Shown here: positions 45,901-55,024 of the stretch, piece by piece
Position numbering within the stretch: position 1 is the first letter of the stretch
How the letters are laid out: each line of letters begins with the position of its first letter
Source of the DNA: Segetibacter sp. 3557_3
Lineage (GTDB): Bacteria; Bacteroidota; Bacteroidia; Chitinophagales; Chitinophagaceae
DNA length: 64,000 bases
Assembly: GCF_004354985.1 (NCBI RefSeq)
Contig: NZ_SMSK01000008.1
Span: forward strand, 186,001-250,000
Reading direction: 5' to 3'
The notes under the pieces: model-generated
Told to the model about the DNA's origin: nothing
Seen by the model: the letters and a program-made list of their open reading frames with translations, nothing else
Databases searched by the model: none
Program-made: the position numbers and the translations under genes

Positions 45901-46692
45901 AATCCGCTTGATAGAAGTATCAAGAACCCTTAAAAATGGCTTGTTGTCTTTATAGGCAAACTCGAATTTCCCTTTTAAATCGTCGGTTAAAGAAAAGCCA
46001 TAAGCTTCAAGCAATTTGTTTTTTTCTTTATCCCAGTTGCGAATACTATCAAAGTAGCTTACCCCGTATTTGCTGAGCAGGTATACAAACAATACCGTTT
46101 TATGAACACATAGCGGGTGTTTATCATCGCTGTTGCAATTGCAGCTGGTATCGAAATTCCGCTCTTCGTTTTTTTGTATCAGTACCTTGTACAACTCGTT
46201 GTCGTACGTTAGTTCAGCTTTAACCTTCTCGTCTTTAGCCTCAAGAATGGTGGGTTGATTGTTCCGGAGGTATTCTTCAGCATCGGTGTAGGACTGTTGT
46301 GCGGCCAATAGCCTGATCATTTTAAGATCAAGCTGTTTCATCTTCACCACCGTATGCTTTTGGTCGTAAACGACTTCTTTTTCGCCCAGCATGTTGCGGT
46401 CGAGCATTTCCTGGAGTTGGAATAGCGCACCAGCTTCGTGCCGGCATATTTCGCCCAGGTTATAAGGGCAGGAGCAGCGTATGGAGAGGTTATTGGCTTC
46501 TTTGAATTTGTTAATCTGCACCTTGTAGTAGGTGGAGTACATATCGTCCTTTACCCTGAAAACAACTGCTCCGAGAAGGTCGTCGTATTCAATGAGTTCA
46601 ACATTGCCGGTCGAGTGAATTTTTTTCCCGCGTCGTATTACTTCGTCGGTTCCGTTATTGTATACGTGTTTAATCAGGTGTGGTAAAGCCAT
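42934..46692 (-). CDS. SNF2-family helicase with two SWIM-like zinc motifs
   Basis: This 1,252-residue protein has an N-terminal SWIM motif with Cys73, Cys75, Cys83 and His85 (CSCPYNLGEICRH) and a second one at Cys184, Cys186, Cys195 and His197 (CNCNSDDKHPLCVH). A long middle region of unknown fold follows. The C-terminal third is a SNF2 motor: DDMGLGKTIQAL (Walker A), IILDESQAIKNP (motif II, DESQ), LSGTPLQNN, and LISLKAGGVGLNLTAADYV with QAIDRTHRIGQT. Such proteins translocate on double-stranded DNA and may remodel nucleoprotein. Widespread in Bacteroidota; partner unknown. Confidence 0.9.
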   Translation of the reverse strand: MALPHLIKHVYNNGTDEVIRRGKKIHSTGNVELIEYDDLLGAVVFRVKDDMYSTYYKVQINKFKEANNLSIRCSCPYNLGEICRHEAGALFQLQEMLDRNMLGEKEVVYDQKHTVVKMKQLDLKMIRLLAAQQSYTDAEEYLRNNQPTILEAKDEKVKAELTYDNELYKVLIQKNEERNFDTSCNCNSDDKHPLCVHKTVLFVYLLSKYGVSYFDSIRNWDKEKNKLLEAYGFSLTDDLKGKFEFAYKDNKPFLRVLDTSIKRIAPTMNGLRPKPVEVPVASTIAEEEELPKPAAMQLGLVFTENDEQYPFISVEAVQGQTNDEQTAYVGKIERLDLGKYINTDVFSEDDKMMVQQLRKLQPTEVSRYLNRNSPFSGIWENIIQQHNDELPEETRHLIVEYLHPKYKKIITEANTHFAFYLPLRKPFNTANLQDVHMSPDPAVVNINIIYKDGRYEVECFVKVNHAELPLGDNASHTSLLFLYDNTYHLWQNPKDILLVEKFMPTGKIVIEEKEWAQQLQKFILPLATEYNVQFNNVKREEVKDLKPDVKLMLREKGEYLLFQPIFIYNGYEIKPNDKEKIIIPQQDRLLVIQRNQEEEKAFIDKIEKLHSQFMHPDDSNSLVLKGSDVLKNNWFFLFVDAMKEMEIPVHGFEALKNFRFNTSKPSTKIYISSHTDWFDAKVEIHFGEQKITVADVKKALANKQQFVQLQDGSLGILPEEWIKKYALLFRVGEGKAEKMKLSRYHFSVIEELYEARDEEELFFQLEERYDKLKEFSKIEPIEAPAHLKPILRPYQESGFHWLNYLSEVKWGGILADDMGLGKTIQALSFLHHLRHTNHSLKALVVCPTTLMYNWENEIKKFTPTLTYYIHHGGARTRDTVKDPAVDVIITTYGTLRSDIKVFVDVEFDYIILDESQAIKNPSSKVTKAASLLRAKNRLCLSGTPLQNNTFDVFAQMNFLNPGMLGSMEFFKQEFAVPIDKFGEQEQKEHLRKLLYPFILRRTKEQVAKDLPDKTEMILFCEMGDEQRKIYDAYRNDFRDKILGVVEQQGISKSQLTILQGLMKLRQICDSPAIMKEQEKFPNVSIKLDELVREITENISNHKALVFSQFLGMLALIRERLEEMGIKYEYFDGSTTAPDREKAIQSFQNDDSCRVFLISLKAGGVGLNLTAADYVYIVDPWWNPAVEQQAIDRTHRIGQTKNIFAYRMICKDTVEDKILKLQDKKRALAADLITDDSGFVKNLTREDLEYLFS

Positions 46693-47382
46693 AAAATATT
46701 TACTGTTGAAATCGGGTACCGGACAAGTAATATTTCAGACTAAAACCGGCAAACGTTCAGAAAAGGTCAATTTGCAAAAGTAACGGAAAAGCGGCCAAAT
46801 TGGAGGAGAAAAAAGGGCGGGAAATGAAGAGTTTGTTAAGCTTTGGAGGTTATTTACGTGCGCATATAAGACCGGAAAACAGTAAGGAGTAGTAAGGGAC
46901 GTAATCCTGCCCTGGCTTATTGTTATAACATGGGTTGCAGCGGCTTTTCGCGAATAGACACTTGTTGGGCAATATAGCCCTAAAATCGCGTAGCTAAAAA
47001 CAAGTGTAGAGAAGGACGGATAAGCACGTGTAAGAAATTGTTTAGTTAACCTCCAATCGTTTTTCACATTAAGTTGGTAGGAAATTGGACCCTTTTGTGA
47101 AGGGAGATGAACCCTGAACAACCGACGGTTGATGGTTATCTGCGGGCTAGAGCAGGCGAATAAACCGCTCAATTCCTTGCTTAATAAGGCCGTACAGTTG
47201 GTTTTCCTGCGGCTAACTTGCTCTTTTTTGTAACTGCGTTCCGTTGCTTTGACCTGGAGTCCGGCAAAGAACTTTAAAACCGGTACAGGACGGCTGTTTA
47301 ACAACGCAGCCTGCGGGTAGAATATTTTTTAAATTGCTTGTTTGCCTTAGTTAGGCTGAGCACTTTTTATTGGCTGAATTGC
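46693..47382. other. Intergenic stretch upstream of the SNF2 gene
   Basis: About 690 bases with no supported gene. A minus-strand frame (46735-47304) has no recognisable product and I do not call it. The DNA just upstream of ATG 46692 on the minus strand is A+T-rich (AACAGTAAATATTTT) and should hold the SNF2-gene promoter. Confidence 0.3.
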
Positions 47383-47516
47383 TGCGCAAGGGATTGAAGC
47401 GGTTACCCCGCTGAAGGCCCGCCCGGATGCCCGCTCGACGGGGACTGCAGTTTGGGCCTTCGGCGGAGTAAGAGCGGAAAGCCCGACCCCTTGCGCAGCT
47501 TGGGGATGCGCCCAAA
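47383..47516. repeat. Interspersed repeat R2, copy b, with insert at another site
   Basis: It shares with 35364-35500 the ends GCGCAAGGGATTGAAGC and AAGCCCGACCCCTTGCG plus the tail GATGCGCCCAAA, and the interior TACCCCGCTGAAG and GGCGGAGTA. The GC-rich insert (GCCCGCCCGGATG...CGACGGGG) sits at 47417-47443, after TACCCCGCTGAAG, whereas in copy a it sits before it. No ORF. Confidence 0.7.
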
Positions 47517-47617
47517 AAACATTACCCCATTTGGACGGCAACATCACTCATGTTATTCCGCGTGTGAATAATTAGCATTCTAATCCTGTGCAAAAGGACC
47601 AGGCCCGGGCAATGTTG

Positions 47618-50600
47618 TTACAATTGTTCGGTATAAATGCTGCTTAGCAAACCCGTAAGTATTGCATTTAGCAAAAAGTTTTGGTCGTTAGCGGGGCCAT
47701 TTGTTTTGATGGTCCCGTCGAGATTGATGTCCTCCGGCGCGTATTGACGATTCTGAACCAGGCTCAGTGATCCGCCCAATTTGATGTTCTGGATACGGTC
47801 CTGGTCGTTTTGTGGGCCATTGTATTTTACGTTGTTGTTTCCGTTAGCATTACCCGCCCGCATTGCCCATACGCCAGCCATAGACACGGTTGAAGTATAG
47901 GGTTGATTTTGAAAGCACTTATCTGCCGCAGTTGTAAAGTCGTAACCGGCAGAGCCTGAAGTAAAATCAAGAGGAGTTGCGGAGCGAATGCCCAAATGGT
48001 TCCGGTGCCTTATGGAAACGTGGTATTCACCGGGCAGAAAGCCCTGGAAGGTAATGCCCGGCGTAACTCCATCGATATCTACAAGGGTTCCGTTTTGTGT
48101 TAAAAGCGCAGCTCTTCTGCCCAATACTAATGAAGGGCTTGAAGTGCTCCTCAGCTCTACCAGCACCCAGTCTACAATGCCAGGTCTCGCTTTAAAAACG
48201 TCGGGGGTAGCATGCTCTGTTCCGGAGTATTTCAATAGCATATCATTAAAAGGCTGTGATTTTGCGGAGTCGGCTAAGATGCCTAGTGTATTCAGCGAGT
48301 TGGTCATGTTACCGGTGAGCGCATTGAAATTGCCCTGGAGGAACACCTTGCCATTGAAGGTGATGGCATTAGCGGCATTATTGATCTTGTAAACATGAAG
48401 CTCCTGTGGTATCCACGTTGTTGAGAAAAGCTCCGGAATGCCATCCCCATCCACGTCACCACTTTCTAAAGTTGACACGGTTGCGTTGAAGTCTACCGGA
48501 TAAGCCAACGAGTTGGTTGTTATGGACCCTGGTACCGAGGTGTTTCGCATAAGTGCAATTTTTGAATTGCAGCTAATCGCAAGATCTGGTTTACTGTCGC
48601 CATCGAAATCGTCGAAGGTGAATGACCAGGGCTCATAAGGCGTAAAAAATTCAACAGGCGGAGAAAAGGACGCCGTAGTAATGTTGCCCGGTGATGCAAC
48701 ATTATGGGAAATGAGGATTCTGCCACTGATCTGGCCATCGGGGGACAGCCTGGAATCTGTTATACAAACAAAATCCATCTTACCATCCTGGTCGACATCA
48801 GCAATATCAAAACTCTTTACTCTGGTAAGGTTCAGATTGACCGGTGGCTGGAAAGATGTAGCGTTTATCACCCCCCGGACGGAGTTGTTCCTGAACACAT
48901 TTACGACCCCCGTATGAGTGATAATGTCGGGTTTGCCGTCGCCATCAACATCGGTGACTTTCGTGACCGCTCTCCATAACTCATTCAAAGGCAAACCGGA
49001 GAAAATGATCTGTTCGTAAAAAGAACCCGGGTCTATTAAGCCCTTAATTGTACGGTTGCTGAATACCGACAGGGTTGTTCTTGTTAGAGCCACAATGTCG
49101 GGTCTGCCATCTCCATCCAGGTCTGAAACGGCGAGTGCCTCCACCTTGCCGTTAACCGGATATTCAATTTTTGCAGCAAATGAAGCCGGGGTTATTCCGC
49201 CCGGGGTAGAGGTATTTCTAAATACCGCAATTCTTGCGTCATTGTGGTTTCCAACGATAATGTCCAGCTTACCATCGCCGTCGACATCGGCAAGGAATAA
49301 GTTCTGGTAGTTAACATTGTAATTTACCGGGAAGTTCACAGCAGGTTCAAAAGCGGACGCACCCAGTGTAGTACTACCCGCAGTAGTGATGTTGCGAAGT
49401 ATTCTTACCGCACCTGAGCCAAGGGTTACAACTTCTGCTTTGCCGTCGCCGTCGAGGTCGCCAATTGCAACCGACCGGTCTGACCCGGTTAGCAGATCTG
49501 ATTTAGGTTGGAAGAAATTCGCCGGTAAACCGGTGGTGAAAGGGTTGTTGAATGTTGGCACAAAAAACCGGGTAGAACTGCCGCTTAGCCCATTATCGTG
49601 GTTGAGAACAGTAATGGGTTTATGGATGCTTCCGGTTGGTACGGACACTGTTAAACTTGTTGGCGAGGCGTTACTTACGTGTGCTCTAACAGCCCCGAAA
49701 TACACAACGTTCCCCGAGGTTGCTTGGTTGAAGTTTGTGCCGGATACTTCAATGCTTGTACCCTTCGGAGCTGCGATCGGAGAAACCGAGGTGATCACAG
49801 GGGCCTCGGCGAGGATACCGGGGGCAAGTTCAAATATTTTATACGCCGTATCGCTATCTGCATGGCCATCATTCACCACAAAGCTCATGGTAAGCTGACG
49901 GGCGGCGGGACTTATCGTAATAGATTGGTGGTAAACTGATCTTAAGGCATTTTGCCATTGGACCAGGGTGGCCGTGGCCCCGTTTGAAACGAGTGAAAGC
50001 ACACCCGATCCACTGTTATAAGTTGATGTAATATTTCCGTGCAAATTGGTACCGCCATAGGCAAATCCCAACTGGTCGGATTCGGCTGAAAAGTTTTTAC
50101 TGATAGCGATTGTTGCCGAAGCAAGCGTGGTATTGTTGACATCAGCAATCGAAACCAGGGTATCAACAAGGTTTGTGGCTGCTGAATTTGTGATACCTGC
50201 GGAAGTCGTGAGTATGGGTTTTTCATTTTGTGGTTCAGGCAGCGGAACGCTCCAAAAGCCCCGGCCATAAGTACCAACAACCAATTGCTTATGGTAGCGA
50301 TCGAGTTGAATTTCATTAATCCCCACGTATGGGAGACCTGTTCCATAAACCGACCAGCTATTATCACTCAAGGCCTTGTATGCAATCCCGTTATCTGATG
50401 ATACGTACATTGTTTTTGCAGGCGACTCAAAATCGATTACGATTGAATTGTACGTTCCGTAAGGAAGATTATAGCTGATATCCTGCCAGCTTACTCCCCC
50501 GTTATCCGAAAAGAACACTTTACCATTATATGGATGTCCATTGGTTACCCACATTTTGTCGAAGTCTGTAGGATCAACCACTACGGATGCGAACCGCCAC

Positions 50601-52570
50601 ATGAGTTCCTGGTTCAGCCCGGTTGCCGCCACCCATGAGTTTCCGCCGTTGGTGGTTCTTAGAAAACGGTAGCCATCGGATACAATGATTTTTGATGAGT
50701 CAACAACAGTTAAGATTTTAGGGATAATAGATGGATAGTTGTTTGGCAGGCGTCGCCAGGTCGTGCCTTTATTCATCGACTTCCAAATGCCATTGGCATA
50801 CCCCAGGTATACGCTTGCCGGCTGAGTTGGAGAGGTTCGAAACGACGTATCCAGCGCGATCGGGGTAACCCAATCACCCGTTGGGCGGCCGCCGGGAATG
50901 TTGTTAGAAATATACTCGTAATTATTATTCGCCTGGTCTGATCTCACGAAAACCCCGTTCTGGTACGAAGTATAGCAGGTATTGCTGTTTACCGGGTCAA
51001 TCTGACTATCCATTCCATCGCCGCCCAGTTGATCAAACCAGTTTCCATTATCCTGAAGAATCTTTGTGCCATTATCCTGGGTACCGATGATGTGGTAAGG
51101 ATTTGTAGCATTTGCATGTGGCGTACTTACCCGGTAGATTTCGCTTGTAACCAGTCCATTGCTGATGTTCGTCCAGGTAGTTCCGTTATTTAAACTCCGG
51201 TAGATCCCGCCATCATTACATTCATACAGCTTTGTGAGGTCGAATGGGTTGTACTTCAGGAAGTGTTTATCAGCATGGGTTACCGATGCCCCAACGTTCA
51301 TATTGTACCAGGTAGTAAGTATCTGCCAGGTCAAGCCTCCATCGTTACTGCGGTAGTTATTGATGGAACCACAAAAGTGTTGGTTTGGGTTGAGTGGATT
51401 GATTTCATACGTAAATCCCCACCAGGCTTGTCCGTTCATACTAAATGATGGATAATCGGGACTGAATAAATTACCCGATGGCGTAGCGGTATAAGTTTTA
51501 GCGAATGTGGAACCCCCATCGGTTGACTTGTAAATGCCCTCCAGTGCCGCCCCGTTTGATACACAAACCATTACCAGGTTGGGGGCGGTTGGGCATACAG
51601 CCACACGAGCGGACCCAACAGCAATTTGCGCCGTAGCCGTCCACGTAAGGCCCCCATCAATACTGCGTACGAAATAGAGGGGGTCCCACCCTAATGTACC
51701 ATACAGCACCTTCCCGTTTGACCCGGGCCGGACCATTAGGTTGGTTATTCCACCGTTTACATTTGGGCCAATCGGACCTGACCTGAGGTATGTTCTTCCA
51801 CCATCTTCACTTCGGTGCAGATGATTGTTTTCCACCAGAAACCATTGGTTCGGTTTGTCGGGGTTTTGGTAGAGGTCTTGAAAGCCAGACACCCATGGCG
51901 AGTCGATGATGTGCCAGGTAGCACCGCCGTCCAGTGACTCATATATCTCGCGGCCCGTATTCTTGATGAAAACCAGCCTATCGGGATTTTGCTGGTCCAC
52001 AATGAGTTTCACGATATACATGGCCGGAAGAAAATCGGTCAGTGAGACGTAATTCAATCCTCCGTTGGTGGTTTTCCATACGTGACCTCCATTGGAAACT
52101 GCATAGAAAATATTTGGATTCGTTGGGTGAAATGCAATTTGTCTCATGTGCCCTAGTCCCCCATAGCCACCCGGGTGAGAGGTTGGCCCCTTTGAAGTAA
52201 AAGCAGGGCTATTTGCCATACCCCTTGCTGCGCCATTACTGGTTTGTTCAAAAGCCTTCCATTCCTTAAACGCTCTTTGCTCGTCGGGATAGTTTCCGTT
52301 TTGATCAACGCGTTGTTCCCAAAACCATTTGTAGCGCCTGAAGATTTTTTCTCCACCTTTTCCTTCGCCATCTTCCTTGCCTTCAGGGCCGGATTTGCGA
52401 ACGGTGAGGTTATCGGCGGCGACCCTTGCCTGTTCTTTTTCAAATGCCTGCACCACCTCACGAAAAGTAAATCGACGGTGATCTTTCATCATTTCTGTCC
52501 AGTGTTGAGCAAAAGTGGGTTTGAGAAAAACCGTGAGAAAAAACACTAAGAGTAAAGGGTTGCGTTTCAT
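47618..52570 (-). CDS. Large secreted protein: Asp-box propeller, TIG, FG-GAP repeats and dockerin-like end
   Basis: This protein of about 1,650 residues starts MKRNPLLLVFFLTVFLKPTFAQ, a clear signal peptide (the ATG three codons earlier is also possible). Residues about 130-770 hold many Asp-box motifs (SLDGGATW, SEDGGRTY, SIDGGLTW, SNDGGLTW), a sortilin/sialidase-like beta-propeller. Next come a cadherin-like domain (about 790-910), a TIG-like domain (VITSVSPIAAPKGTSIEVSG) and at least five FG-GAP/VCBS calcium motifs (DLDGDGKAE, DVDGDGKLD). The C-terminus has two dockerin-like segments (NDQDRIQNIKLGG, EDINLDG). Probably an exported surface or adhesion protein. No catalytic residues are recognised. 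Confidence 0.85.
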   Translation of the reverse strand: MKRNPLLLVFFLTVFLKPTFAQHWTEMMKDHRRFTFREVVQAFEKEQARVAADNLTVRKSGPEGKEDGEGKGGEKIFRRYKWFWEQRVDQNGNYPDEQRAFKEWKAFEQTSNGAARGMANSPAFTSKGPTSHPGGYGGLGHMRQIAFHPTNPNIFYAVSNGGHVWKTTNGGLNYVSLTDFLPAMYIVKLIVDQQNPDRLVFIKNTGREIYESLDGGATWHIIDSPWVSGFQDLYQNPDKPNQWFLVENNHLHRSEDGGRTYLRSGPIGPNVNGGITNLMVRPGSNGKVLYGTLGWDPLYFVRSIDGGLTWTATAQIAVGSARVAVCPTAPNLVMVCVSNGAALEGIYKSTDGGSTFAKTYTATPSGNLFSPDYPSFSMNGQAWWGFTYEINPLNPNQHFCGSINNYRSNDGGLTWQILTTWYNMNVGASVTHADKHFLKYNPFDLTKLYECNDGGIYRSLNNGTTWTNISNGLVTSEIYRVSTPHANATNPYHIIGTQDNGTKILQDNGNWFDQLGGDGMDSQIDPVNSNTCYTSYQNGVFVRSDQANNNYEYISNNIPGGRPTGDWVTPIALDTSFRTSPTQPASVYLGYANGIWKSMNKGTTWRRLPNNYPSIIPKILTVVDSSKIIVSDGYRFLRTTNGGNSWVAATGLNQELMWRFASVVVDPTDFDKMWVTNGHPYNGKVFFSDNGGVSWQDISYNLPYGTYNSIVIDFESPAKTMYVSSDNGIAYKALSDNSWSVYGTGLPYVGINEIQLDRYHKQLVVGTYGRGFWSVPLPEPQNEKPILTTSAGITNSAATNLVDTLVSIADVNNTTLASATIAISKNFSAESDQLGFAYGGTNLHGNITSTYNSGSGVLSLVSNGATATLVQWQNALRSVYHQSITISPAARQLTMSFVVNDGHADSDTAYKIFELAPGILAEAPVITSVSPIAAPKGTSIEVSGTNFNQATSGNVVYFGAVRAHVSNASPTSLTVSVPTGSIHKPITVLNHDNGLSGSSTRFFVPTFNNPFTTGLPANFFQPKSDLLTGSDRSVAIGDLDGDGKAEVVTLGSGAVRILRNITTAGSTTLGASAFEPAVNFPVNYNVNYQNLFLADVDGDGKLDIIVGNHNDARIAVFRNTSTPGGITPASFAAKIEYPVNGKVEALAVSDLDGDGRPDIVALTRTTLSVFSNRTIKGLIDPGSFYEQIIFSGLPLNELWRAVTKVTDVDGDGKPDIITHTGVVNVFRNNSVRGVINATSFQPPVNLNLTRVKSFDIADVDQDGKMDFVCITDSRLSPDGQISGRILISHNVASPGNITTASFSPPVEFFTPYEPWSFTFDDFDGDSKPDLAISCNSKIALMRNTSVPGSITTNSLAYPVDFNATVSTLESGDVDGDGIPELFSTTWIPQELHVYKINNAANAITFNGKVFLQGNFNALTGNMTNSLNTLGILADSAKSQPFNDMLLKYSGTEHATPDVFKARPGIVDWVLVELRSTSSPSLVLGRRAALLTQNGTLVDIDGVTPGITFQGFLPGEYHVSIRHRNHLGIRSATPLDFTSGSAGYDFTTAADKCFQNQPYTSTVSMAGVWAMRAGNANGNNNVKYNGPQNDQDRIQNIKLGGSLSLVQNRQYAPEDINLDGTIKTNGPANDQNFLLNAILTGLLSSIYTEQL

Positions 52571-52969
52571 ATGGTACATTTTACATGTTTGCTGAGCGGT
52601 AAAGGGTTACGGTTCCGGGAGTTCTTCAATAATATCCCGGCAATGCAGGCTCTTAGGCCTGGCTGAGAGGACACGCAAATGGATTAATGGCGGGTACGGT
52701 GCATGGGGGCAGCATACGGGTAACCGCAGGACAGAAGAATTGCAATGATGATTTCTCTGGGGAGAGCAGTTCTGAAAGATATTGGATAAAAGCGGCGGGA
52801 GTGTTATGACCTTTATAGGTAACCTTGCTGATGTGGAAATTCCTGTCGCAAACAGGGTTAGCCTACCATGTTTGTCTTGCCGGGTTTAAATATACCTAAA
52901 TAAAGGTATGTTCCTATGGTGTTGAGCTGGTATTTAAAAGATTGTTTGGGAGGATACTTGCGGATTGCG

Positions 52970-53960
52970 GATTTGAACCGCAGAGAAGGGGAGAAGGAGA
53001 GGATACGCAGAGGTGGTTGGTTGAAGTTGATTCGGATTTGCGGATTAGCGTATTACGGATTAGCGGATGGCGAATGATTTGAAAAGCAAGGGGATTCGCG
53101 GGGGTTTCGGACTTACCGAAATAAAAAATCCCGCGGTTAGGCGGGATCAATCTTTTGTGTTTCGGTTGCCATTGGTTTTCAGCGGCAAAGGCAACACGTG
53201 GTTTTGGATAGTTGGATATGGTTTTTCAGAAAGGCTATAGGATAATTGGATAGGACAAAACTACGGTGCGTTATAGTATGTATATAAGCGTTGAAGTTTT
53301 TGGAATGACCGGATGGGACGGGAGTTGGGTGTATTGACGTATTAGGTATTTGCGGAGTGAATTAGGTATTGAGGTATTGGGGTATTAAGGATGAGCGGAT
53401 TGGTGGATTGCGATTGAGTTAGGTATTGAGGTATTAAGGGAGAGCGGACTGGTGGATTTGCAGATTGAACCGCAGAGAAGGGGGAGAAGGAGGATGCGCG
53501 GAGGTGGTTGTTTGAAGCTGACTCGGATTTGCGGATGGCGAATTGCGAATTTCAAATGATTTCAAAAAGCTGAAGGGAACTAATGTTTTGGGGCTTACCC
53601 TAAATAAAAATATCCCGCGGTTAGGCGGGATCAATCTTTTGTGTTTCGGTTGCTATTGGTTTTCAGCGGCAAAGGCAACACGTGGTTTTGGATAGTTGGA
53701 TATGGTCTTTCAGAAAGGCTAAAGGATAATTGGATGGGACAAAACTACGGTGCGTTATAGTATGTATATAAGCGTTGAAGTTTTTGCAATGACCGGATGG
53801 GACGGGAGTTGGGTGGTATTGCCATATGACGTATTTGCGGAACGGAGAGAGGTATTGAGGTATTGGGTATTGAGGGAGCGGATTGCGGATTGCGGATTGG
53901 CGGATTGCGGATTTGAACTGCAGAGAAGGGAGAGGGAGAGGTTGCTCCGAGGTGGTTGTT
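52970..53960. repeat. Duplicated intergenic block (period about 484 bp) with a hairpin
   Basis: The segment 53119-53335 recurs at 53603-53819 with few changes, including ATCCCGCGGTTAGGCGGGAT, a hairpin followed by CAATCTTTT that could act as a terminator, and AACACGTGGTTTTGGATAG. Each copy is preceded by GAACCGCAGAGAAGGGG-type text and GGATTTGCGGAT words. A third partial copy begins near 53880. The region 52571-54138 has no supported gene; frames here belong to the repeats. Confidence 0.75.
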
Positions 53961-54138
53961 TAACAGGTGAGGGGAGGTATCAGGTAGGGCTTTGCGGATG
54001 GTAGAAGTTGGATCATGGAGAAGTGCAGATCAGCGAAGGCCCGGAGGTATCAGTGGTTTTCCGGAACGAGCTGTTAATAAAGATAAACATTCAGGAACAT
54101 CAGATACCCTTGTCAACAGTATTCAACCAATTCCAAAG

Positions 54139-54513
54139 TTATAACCCCGGCTCCTTACGTTTCACCAGCAGGTACCAATCGGCTTCGAGTGGCAAATAGC
54201 CGTATTCATAACAGAAATAATACGTGTTGCCTTTTTTATTGGTATAGGTATGGGTGATGTATTTAAATATGAAACCCTTTTCAAATAATTTGTTGCGTGT
54301 TGTCTTTACCATCTCCTCTGATCCTGGCAGGAGTTCTTCCAATATCCGACGATTTTTTCGAAGAATGTTATTCAGGTTGCGGACATAAGCGTTTGAGTCG
54401 CTGTTCAACTTGTTATTGTAGCTGTTCCGGCAGAAGTCGTCACAAAACTTCTTATCTGTTCTACCCTTTAAGGTTTTGCCACATTCCCGGCAAAGCTTTG
54501 GTTCCTCCTGCAT
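54139..54513 (-). CDS. Small zinc-ribbon protein, function unknown
   Basis: This 124-residue protein begins MQEEPKLCRECGKTLKGRTDKKFC, with CRECG and FCDDFCRNSYNN forming a four-cysteine zinc ribbon in the first 30 residues. The rest is helical, then a beta-rich C-terminus (FIFKYITHTYTNKKGNTYYF). The ribbon pattern is common in small Bacteroidota proteins of unknown role, possibly nucleic-acid binding. It is divergent from ssb at 54689. Function not established. Confidence 0.65.
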   Translation of the reverse strand: MQEEPKLCRECGKTLKGRTDKKFCDDFCRNSYNNKLNSDSNAYVRNLNNILRKNRRILEELLPGSEEMVKTTRNKLFEKGFIFKYITHTYTNKKGNTYYFCYEYGYLPLEADWYLLVKRKEPGL

Positions 54514-54688
54514 ACACGGTTATTTATGCGTTTCCACGTCAATGTACACAATCTATTAACCATTTACAAACGCCTACAAACACCTAGATACGGGATTAAA
54601 TGGTTAAAAACCGTCTTTGCCTTCTCGCCCATCGCAGCTTTGCATAGGGTTGACAAACAAATACGTAAATCATTCAAAATCTACCATT

Positions 54689-55024
54689 ATGAACACGATG
54701 AGGAACAAAGTACAACTGATCGGACACCTGGGTGCAAGACCTGAAATCAAAATCATTGAAGGCGGGAAAAAGCTTGCAAAAATCAACCTCGCCACTAACG
54801 AAACCTATAGTAACGCAAAGGGCGAAAAAGTGGAGGAAACCCAGTGGCACAGCATAATCGCCTGGGGTAAAACCGCAGAAATCGCGGAAAAGTATTTCAA
54901 TAAAGGTCAACAGGTGATTATCGAAGGCAAACTGGTGAACCGGAATTACGAGGATAAAGAAGGCAATAAAAAGTATGTAACCGAAATCCATGCATATGAT
55001 CTGATGGTGTTGTCGAAAAAATAG
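54689..55024 (+). CDS. ssb: Single-stranded DNA-binding protein
   Basis: I use ATG 54689 (MNTMRNKVQLIGHLGARPEI), giving 111 residues. It is an OB-fold SSB with LATNETYSNAKGEKVEETQWH and KYFNKGQQVIIEGKLVNRNYED. There is no acidic C-terminal tail of the DDDIPF type: it ends at AYDLMVLSKK. This is the short kind of SSB seen as a second copy or mobile-element copy in Bacteroidota. The longer frame from 54617 adds an unconvincing N-terminus. Its last 57 bases are part of a 184-bp tandem duplication. Confidence 0.9.
   Translation: MNTMRNKVQLIGHLGARPEIKIIEGGKKLAKINLATNETYSNAKGEKVEETQWHSIIAWGKTAEIAEKYFNKGQQVIIEGKLVNRNYEDKEGNKKYVTEIHAYDLMVLSKK

Noticed and set aside
46735-47304. 189-codon minus-strand frame upstream of the SNF2 gene
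   Set aside because: The composition is unlike the neighbouring genes, no domain or signal is seen, and it lies in a long intergenic region.
53750-54004. 84-codon plus-strand frame
   Set aside because: It lies in the second copy of the 484-bp duplication and begins in repeat sequence.
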